In this document: positions 57,168 to 64,000 of the stretch, in pieces
Layout: every line of letters begins with the position of its first letter
Numbering within the stretch: the first letter of the stretch is position 1
NCBI GenBank assembly: GCA_033782935.1
Contig: JAWQEG010000286.1
Location: 1,811,501-1,875,500 of the forward strand
Origin: Petrolisthes cinctipes
Lineage: Eukaryota > Arthropoda > Malacostraca > Decapoda > Porcellanidae
Length of the DNA: 64,000 bases
Direction of reading: 5' to 3'
Program-made: the position numbers and the translations under genes
Notes under the pieces: model-generated
What the model was told of the DNA's origin: nothing
The model's input: only the letters and a program-made list of their open reading frames with translations
The model's database searches: none

Positions 57168-58507
57168 CTAGACAGGCATATGATAGGGTGCCAAGACATA
57201 TTATGTTATTCAGAGTGTTGCAACGTTTAGGGTGGGGCTGTTATGATATGTGCATTGGTGGCTATTTATACTGTAGCAGAAAGCTTGATTGGGAGTGCAG
57301 TGGTTAGTATTACTATGGGAGTGAGGCAGGGTTCGCCTACCTCGTGCCTGTTATTTATAATTTATGTTAATGAGTTGATAAGAATGATTAAGGAAGGCTG
57401 TGGACTGGATGGCTTTCTGCAGTTGTTACACATACTTGTACTCATGGACCACACGGTTTTTAAAGAAATTGTCTATACTTCAGGATTACTGCTCTCAATA
57501 TGGCATGGTAATAAATCAATCAAAGACCACATTTTTTGTGATAAATGGCAGTGAGGGGGATTTGAGGGTGTTTGAGGTGGAGGGGTTGGTGGTGGAGAGA
57601 TGTGAAACTTATGTATATCTGGGTTCACCATTCACTGGTGATAGGTCAGTCACATCAGCTGTGGCAGCACACGCTAATGCTAAAATACCTCATGTTCTTA
57701 AATTTGTTGCTTTTGTAAAGAAAAATAATGACGTCCCTTTTATGATAAAAAAGCGTGTATTAGATGCAGCTCTGATGTCATCGCTGGTGTATGGTTGTGA
57801 GTCGTGGGTGGGAGGAGACTTGAAACCTATGATAAAACTGTACAATTGGTGTGTGAAGAGTTTATTAGGTGTAAGGAAATCGACGTGCAATGATGTCTGT
57901 TACCTGGAAGCCGGATACCCTCCTCTACGGGACCTAGTAACACATAAACAGCATAGGTTTTTTCGTTCCATGTGGCAAGAGAGATCTCTGTGTGTTGATG
58001 ACCCACTAACGTACGTAATAAACTTGATAAAAAAACTCTACTACGGTTACAGGTGGAATAGTAAAGAGGTATGTGAATGAGGAGGTCACACCATTAAGTG
58101 AGGCAATGCAGAGGGTGATGAATGAGATAAGGGAAAGTGAATCCTCTAGAAGGATAACCTATAGATATATAAATCCTGAATTGTCTGTCCATTATGTATA
58201 TAAAGAAAAACATATGATAAATGAAATACACAGATTGGCTTTTACACAGTTCCGTGTCAGTGGACATTCACTGGCGTGTGAAACAGGTAGATGGAATAGG
58301 CGGGGTAGGGGCCGCCTTCCTCTACAAGAACGTTTGTGTAGCTGCGGTGATATCCAGACTGAGTTGCATGTATTAGAGCAGTGCCCACTCACACGGGACA
58401 TTAGAAACAGGTACCAATTGTCCAACATGGAGCAGCTATTTTCTGATAATTTTACTCCTGAAATTACCTGCACAATAATTCATGAAGTTCTGAATGCCTA
58501 CAAGTAA
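57168..58507 (+). pseudogene. Non-LTR ORF2: reverse transcriptase to C-terminal zinc domain
   Basis: 5'-truncated at motif A ([15 protein letters not shown]). Motif B is GVRQGSPTSCLLFIIYVNEL. Motif C reads LMDHTV, with His for the second Asp, so the enzyme is dead. After a frame change: YGMVINQSKTTFF, YVYLGSPFTGDRSV, LDAALMSSLVYGCESW, CVKSLLGVRK, then in a third frame HSLACETGRWNRRGRG and CSCGDIQTELHVLEQC. About 445 codons over three frames. The 3' UTR (58508-58884) ends GTGGTCAATAAAC and TCTATCTATCTG before minisatellite block 3. An APE-type family is assumed; clade not resolved. Confidence 0.85.
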
Positions 58508-58884
58508 GAAGGACACAAATGTGCAAATAGTTACTTAATGTACTGAGTGACGTAGGGTAAAACTATATATGGAAAGCTTGATAATACAAGTATGTGCATG
58601 GTTAAATGTATTATGTAAATAAATGTAGGTGTAAGAAGTTGTGTAATATTTGGTATGAGATGGTTTTCGGTACCCAATGAGGTGGACACCAAGGTGGGAA
58701 TTGGAATTGCATAGATAATTTTGTGGACTACAACCAGACATTTTGAGGGTGTTAATTGTTTTGTGTTTTGTGCTTTATTGTTTGATTGGTGCAATTGATA
58801 AAGAAAACAAAATGTACTTTGTTGTTAGCAATATTCAGAAGAAATTGTATAGTTTACTGATTGTTCTGTGGTCAATAAACGATC
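58508..58884 (+). other. 3' UTR of the preceding non-LTR element
   Basis: AT-rich, no coding potential. It ends in the family's GGTCAATAAAC signal and TCTA tail. Confidence 0.7.
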
Positions 58885-59000
58885 TATCTATCTGTGTGTC
58901 TGTGTATGTGTGTATGTGTATTTCTTCGTCTGTATGTGTGTGTGTGTGTGTGTGTGTGTATTCCTTCGCCTGTGTGTATGTGTGTGGGTGTGTATTTATG
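58885..59000. repeat. TG-rich minisatellite, block 3
   Basis: Same TG/TTCTTCGTC unit, about 110 bases. Confidence 0.95.
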
Positions 59001-59004
59001 TTAG

Positions 59005-60407
59005 AAAAGATTTGATGAGACAGACGTGTGTTTTAAAGCAAGAGTCAAACGGAGAGGTGGATCACCTACTTATCTATATTCTCAAGTGGAAACTACTATT
59101 GTCAACAATTTATCGATCACCATTCTGCTCTACAGATAACTTTACAAATACAATACGATCAATAGAATCGGAGGTAATTAACCTAGGCAACCCAGAACCT
59201 AACATTATAATACTTGTTGATTTTAATCTGCCAATCATTAGATGGAACGAACCCAATGAGGCAATAATATACACAGGATCGGCCTCGGACCAACAGCAAT
59301 CGTTTATGGACAAATTCCTACTTAAACAAATGATAGACACGCCTACTAGGGGAAACGACATTCTCGACTTGACTTTAACAAACAACGAAGAAATAGTCAG
59401 TAATATAACTATTGAAAACACTTTGATGTCGGACCACAGAATTGCAGTCATAAAGACAGATTTGGAGACAACGAGTGAAACGAAACGAACACTGGAGAAA
59501 GATTCGTTTGTTTGACTGGATTTCCACCATAAGAACACAGATACACGAAGCCACAATGAATACTTAATCTATTTGACAACAAAACCAGTGACGACATATA
59601 TAATATTTTATACGCTAAACTGCTAGAGATATGCACACAACACACTCCTGTCCGACGAAGATGCACCCAAAACAGTATTGCAAGAGATCGTCGTATCCTG
59701 ATGAGGAAACGGACGAAGATAAAAAAAACAAAAAAACAATGGCGAAAACAATAAACACGTATGAAGTAGAGAAACTGAAAGACAAAATTAACAATATTGA
59801 ATTCAAACTCGCACTATCATGTGCAGAAGAATTGAAATTAACGGAAACAAGAGCAATAGAGAAAATAAATACGAACCCGAAATATTTTTACTTATACGTG
59901 CGCTTAAAGTCAGTAACTCGAAGCTCCATTGGCCCACTTATATACAGAGGTGAACTGGTTAGCGAACCTGAGTTAATAGTGAAAGCCTTGAATGAGCAGT
60001 ACACTTCAGCTTTTGGCAAACCAATGGACGAATATAGACCAATTCCATGGAAATCAGTCGACAACCAACTAAGCGACATCCGGCTCAAACCGGAAGACTT
60101 TGAGAAGGCAATATCAATGATAAAAATGAATGGAGCAGCCGGACTGGACCAGATCCCAGCTATTCTCCTTAAGAAATGCTCAAAAAACATTATCTAAACC
60201 ACTGTCTGGCTTATGGAGATCATCTCTTAACCAAGGCAAAATACCAGCAATGCTGAAGCATGGAATGGTAACTCCCATACACAAAGGAGGCAACAAGACT
60301 GAATCCAAACAATATACACCTGTGACGTTAACATCATATATAATACAAGTATTTGAACGACTAATTGTTACTGAACTAAGAAGTCACATGGATATGAACA
60401 AGTTGTA
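59005..60407 (+). pseudogene. CR1/L2-like ORF2, left part: endonuclease, linker, RT N-terminus
   Basis: Starts abruptly after the minisatellite. Endonuclease: STIYRSPFCSTDNF, IIILVDFNLPIIRW (V for the usual G of GDFN), DTPTRGNDILDLTLTN, LMSDHRIAVI. A stop at ~59513 and decay to 59640. Linker KYFYLYVRLKSVTRSSIGPL, then MNGAAGLDQIPAILLKK and, after a frame change at ~60190, MLKHGMVTPIHKGG and YTPVTLTSYIIQVFERLI. It is interrupted at codon level by a Tc1/mariner-like insertion at 60408 and continues at 61256. Confidence 0.87.
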
Positions 60408-61255
60408 TCATGGTGCACAAAAGTCGTGTCCATTACCCAGCCACAGTGAGAATTCAAGTAAACTGAGTTTGAAGATTCGGAACAGCTGAGGAAATGCTAT
60501 GATCAGCTAACAGATGTCGCCTTTGGTGTGGAGGGAGAGAATTAGAGGAGGGAGAGGGGAACTGGAGGAGGTGGGGGCTGGATGAGACAGGTTGTATGAG
60601 ACTGGAGCATTACCACGTTTCTGATAATGTTAGAGATGGTTAATTTAACTGATAAGAGATAAGTTGATTTGGAGTGATACCAAAAGATAAAACGATTTAA
60701 AATCTGAATAACTAAAATCCTATAGAAGAAATATCACTGCACATAACTGTATCAGCTCATGCTGATACATAAGACTGAGTCAGGCTTTGGTCTACAACTC
60801 ACCCAAGGGAACGTGTGGTGGCCGTAGCAGCATCATTAATGGTCTTGCATTGGCTTCCCCTCAATCTAAAGCTGGAAGACCCATAGTAAAGTGGAGACCA
60901 AGGAGTTACACAACTCATTAGGTCTGCAATGTCTAAACATCCCACTACAATACTCACACTTTGTATATTTGGAAGTGTGTTAAATAACCGTAAATGTTAT
61001 GTGCTGAACATCATAAAAATTACACTGATGGTAGAAACTATAATTATATAAATACTACGTAAAACAAAAATCCACAACGGGGCATAGAGATTAATTATTG
61101 TATACTACACAATTCAATTGATTAATTTTTGCTTAAGTCACTTGTTGATGTCCACGCAGACCAGAGCATTTTCCCAAGTGTTTCGAGATATTAGAATCTG
61201 GCTAATCGAAATCTTACTGTGGCTGGGCAATGGACACGACTTTTGTGCACCATAG
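60408..61255. mobile_element. 848-bp Tc1/mariner-like non-autonomous element
   Basis: Ends are inverted repeats of at least 40 bases: left TCATGGTGCACAAAAGTCGT, right the complement of CTATGGTGCACAAAAGTCGT, extending through CCCAGCCACAGT. Flanked by TA on both sides (60406-60407, 61256-61257). Removing it with one TA leaves the CR1-like RT in frame (KLY followed by NSGQHGF), which confirms the boundaries. No transposase frame. Confidence 0.88.
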
Positions 61256-62605
61256 TACAATTCTGGCCAACATGGTTTTAGAGATAATAGATCATGTCTC
61301 TCTCAGCTATTACAATACCACACAGAAATAATAATTGTCTTAGAAAACGGACAAAACGCAGATACTATTTACTTAGACTTTGCTAAGGCGTTTGACAAGG
61401 TAGACCATCGTATATTAACAAAAAAATTAGAATATCAGTTTGGCATTGCTGGAAAATTACTAGACTGGATCAAAGATTTCTTTGCAGATAGAACACAGTC
61501 AGTGGTGGTAGAGGGAGTCGAGTCGGAGAAGTCAAAAGTATTAAGTGGTGTAGCCCAAGGATCAGTGATCGGACCAGTGTTATTTCTAATGTTTATGACA
61601 GATATGGATGAAGATGTAGACTACTGCCAAACCACCTCGTTCGCAGACGACACCCGGATGCTGGGCAGAGTGCAGACGATTGAAGATTGTTGAAAAATGC
61701 AGAACAACCTTACAAAACTATACAGCTGGGCGTAATGCAACAATATTGAGTTCAACTCATCAAAGTGCAAACTACTTTGGTATACTCACCCCAGACACGA
61801 ACCACTCGACTTTATTTACCGAAATCCGGCCGGACAAACCATACAAAAAAAAAACAGAAATACGAGACCTTGGCATCATTATGAGCAACAAAGCAGATTT
61901 CACCACTCAAATAGACAACATGGTAAATAAAGCCAAACAACAGTCTGGATGGATCTTACGTTCCTTTAAAACCAGGGAACCCCACGCTGTGATTACGCTG
62001 TTTAAAACAATGGTATTACCAATAATAGAATATTGCTGCCAATTATGGAACCCAACCAATATTGGACAGATACGGAAAATAGAAGCAGTACAAAGAACCT
62101 TTACTAACAAATTACAAAACATAGATGACATGAATTACTGGGACAGACTTAAATGTCTGAAACTTTACTCGCTAGAGCGCAGAAGGGAAAGATATTTCAT
62201 AATATACATCTGGAAAATTATCAACAGACACTTACAGAACCCTGACCACCCCAATACTATCCAAGTGAAGGACACAGGCAGACTTGGACCATTATGTGTT
62301 CTCTCAAAGTTAAACAATAAGTATCCACATATTACCACTCTCAAGGAAAAATCATTCACTGTGCATGGTTCTAAAACTATTCAACTGTCTGCCGAAAAAT
62401 CTACGCCAATTAGATTGCCTACTATCAACATTTAAGAAAAAACTCGACGAATTCCTGTTCACCATACCAGACCAACCCGCTCTTCCATATTACTATCAAC
62501 CATCGCCTTCAAACAGAGTGATTCACCAACTACAGTAACAACACTACAAGGGCGGCGCATCAGTGTGACCCTGGAGACACAGATGTCCCAAGCTATACTG
62601 CAGGA
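61256..62605 (+). pseudogene. CR1/L2-like ORF2, right part: RT core and C-terminus
   Basis: [20 protein letters not shown] (motif A), SGVAQGSVIGPVLFLMF (motif B), TTSFADDTRM (motif C with both Asp), then a frameshift near 61685 and EIRDLGIIMSNKADF, KQQSGWILRSFKTR, IIEYCCQLWNPT, RLKCLKLYSLERRRERY, and a C-terminal stretch ending near LDEFLFTIPDQP in a further frame. The 3' UTR runs to GGAACTTCAG, then minisatellite block 4. RT catalytic residues are intact but the gene is broken in several places. Confidence 0.88.
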
Positions 62606-62643
62606 ACTTCAGGTGTGTGTCTGTGTGTGTGTGTGTATTCCTA

Positions 62644-62680
<37 letters not shown>

Positions 62681-62992
62681 ACTCCTTCGTCTGTGTGTGT
62701 GTGTAAGAGTATTCCTTCGTCTGTGTGTGTGTGTGTGTGTGTGTGTATTCCTATGTGTGTCTCTGTGTGTGTATTTCTTCTTCTGTGTGTGTGTGTGTGT
62801 ATTCCTTCATCTGTGCGTGTGTGTGTGTGTGTGTATTTCTTTATCTCTATGTGTGTGTATTCCTATGTGTTTTAATGTGTGTTTATTCCTTCGTCTGTGT
62901 ATGTGTGTGTGTATTTCTTCGTCTGTGTGTGTGTATGTGTGTGTGTGTGTTTGCATTCCTTCGTCTGTGTGTGTGTGTGTGTGTATTCCTTC

Positions 62993-63026
<34 letters not shown>

Positions 63027-63445
63027 TCCTTGGTGTGTGTTTGTTCCTCTGTGTGTGTTCCTCTGTGTGTGTGTGTGTATGTGTATCTGTGTGTGTGTGT
63101 GTATTCCTTCGTATACGTGTGTGTGTATTCCTTCGTCTGTGTGTGTGCATTCTTATGCGTAACTCTGTGTGTGTGTGTATTTCTTCGTCTGTGTGTGTGT
63201 ATATATTCCTTCGTCTGTGTGTGTGTATTCTTATGCGTAACTCTGTGTGTGTGTGTGTATTCCTTCGTCTGTGTGTGTGTATTCTTGTGTGTAACTCTGT
63301 GTGTGTGTGTATTCCTTCGTCTGTGTGTGTGTATTCTTGTGTGTAACTCTGTGTGTGTGTATTCCTTCGTCTGTGTGTGTGTATTCTCACGTGTAACTCT
63401 GTGTGTGTATGTGTATTCCTTCGTCTGTGTGTGTGTATTCTAATG
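62606..63445. repeat. TG-rich minisatellite, block 4
   Basis: Same TG/TATTCCTTCGTC unit over ~840 bases. The last part (63140-63440) has a longer period of ~60-65 bases with GCGTAACTCTG or GTGTAACTCTG. Confidence 0.96.
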
Positions 63446-63547
63446 CGCAACTGTGTTTATTGACACGGTTTATTGACATGAGATATAGCCATAGGCTGAA
63501 AATATACTTGTGTGTGTGTGTGTATGTGTGTGTGTGAGTGTTCCTTC

Positions 63548-63580
<33 letters not shown>
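63446..63580. repeat. Spacer and TG-rich minisatellite, block 5
   Basis: About 60 bases of unique sequence (TTTATTGACACGG ... AAATATACTT), then a fifth TG/TTCCTTCGTC block at 63507-63580. Confidence 0.85.
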
Positions 63581-63582
<2 letters not shown>

Positions 63583-64000
63583 AATGCTAGATTTAATGAG
63601 GTTTGTATTCATCAATTTATTATAGAAAACTGTAATTGTCCTGAATGCTTATATAGACTCTATAATGAGACCGCACGTGGAGAATATGAAAAAATGTGTC
63701 CTATTGTCACAAAATAAATTGTTGTTAAAGATGATTCGCCTTGGTTCAATGAAGAAACACTAAGAGCGAAAAAGGCTAAGAAAAAGAAAGAAAAATTGTG
63801 GCAGAGACATCGGTCGACTAAATCGAGGAGGGAGTATAATCAAGCACGAAACTTTGAGAAAAAACTAATAGTGCAACGAAAACGCATTTTTTATAAGGAC
63901 AGGATTATGCAGGCTGGGTCCAACATCAACAAATTGTATAAAGTATTGGACAACTTAACAGGTAACAAAAAGAAGAATAGACTGCCTGAAGGTTACACTG
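63581..64000 (+). pseudogene. Non-LTR ORF2 linker fragment, runs off the window
   Basis: Begins right after minisatellite block 5: NARFNEVCIHQFIIENCNC, a TAA at ~63716, then DDSPWFNEETLRAKKAKKKK, NINKLYKVLDNLTGNKKK. Same family and region as 44231-44791 (LTGNKKK ... LPEGY). Reverse transcriptase would be expected beyond 64000. Confidence 0.72.

Noticed and set aside
56298..63450. Long open frames rich in Val-Cys or His-Thr
   Set aside because: Translations of TG/CA minisatellite on either strand.

Overview
This is a eukaryotic genomic window, almost certainly arthropod and most likely a decapod crustacean. The reasons are the core histone genes with arthropod-type proteins, a DIRS-type tyrosine-recombinase retrotransposon with spliceosomal introns, a P-superfamily DNA transposon with a THAP exon, an errantivirus-like Ty3/Gypsy element with an env gene, several APE-type non-LTR families, a long 176-bp satellite and TG-rich minisatellites. 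The species assignment is inference; no taxonomic search was possible. The only intact host genes I can support are six core histone genes: two H2B, three H2A and one H3. A fourth H2A is a pseudogene. No H4 or H1 is present.

Layout. 1-4.6 kb: retroelement debris, then H2B(+) and H2A(-). 4.9-30.8 kb: what was one 176-bp satellite array, now split by three insertions with clean target duplications: a 375-bp MITE-like element (8-bp TSD), a 4.77-kb P-superfamily transposon (8-bp TSD) and a 7.98-kb Gypsy/errantivirus-like provirus (4-bp TSD). 30.8-38.4 kb: a large inverted duplication. Its left arm holds an H2A pseudogene, its loop holds H3, and its right arm holds an intact H2A. 38.4-44.8 kb: non-LTR debris around a second H2B(+)/H2A(-) pair. 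45.06-52.50 kb: a DIRS element with inverted terminal repeats and an internal complementary region. 52.5-64 kb: microsatellites and a nest of non-LTR elements embedded in TG-rich minisatellites, one carrying a Tc1/mariner-like insertion at a TA site.

The histone genes look like a dispersed or decaying histone locus. H2A and H2B each sit on one side of a recognisable divergent promoter (a shared GACCAAT core) whose partner gene is missing and replaced by non-LTR sequence. One non-LTR family (called family H here) occurs at the same point, the presumed H2A transcription start, in three of four H2A copies, with different 5' truncations. This is the strongest candidate for an undescribed system: a retrotransposon aimed at a histone core promoter. 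A second candidate for target preference is the set of non-LTR 3' ends that all run into the TG-rich minisatellite.

Gene models for the mobile elements are mostly broken (frameshifts, in-frame stops, lost catalytic residues). The DIRS element is notable because three introns, when removed, give continuous gag and pol reading frames. Family labels A and H are mine and apply only to this window.
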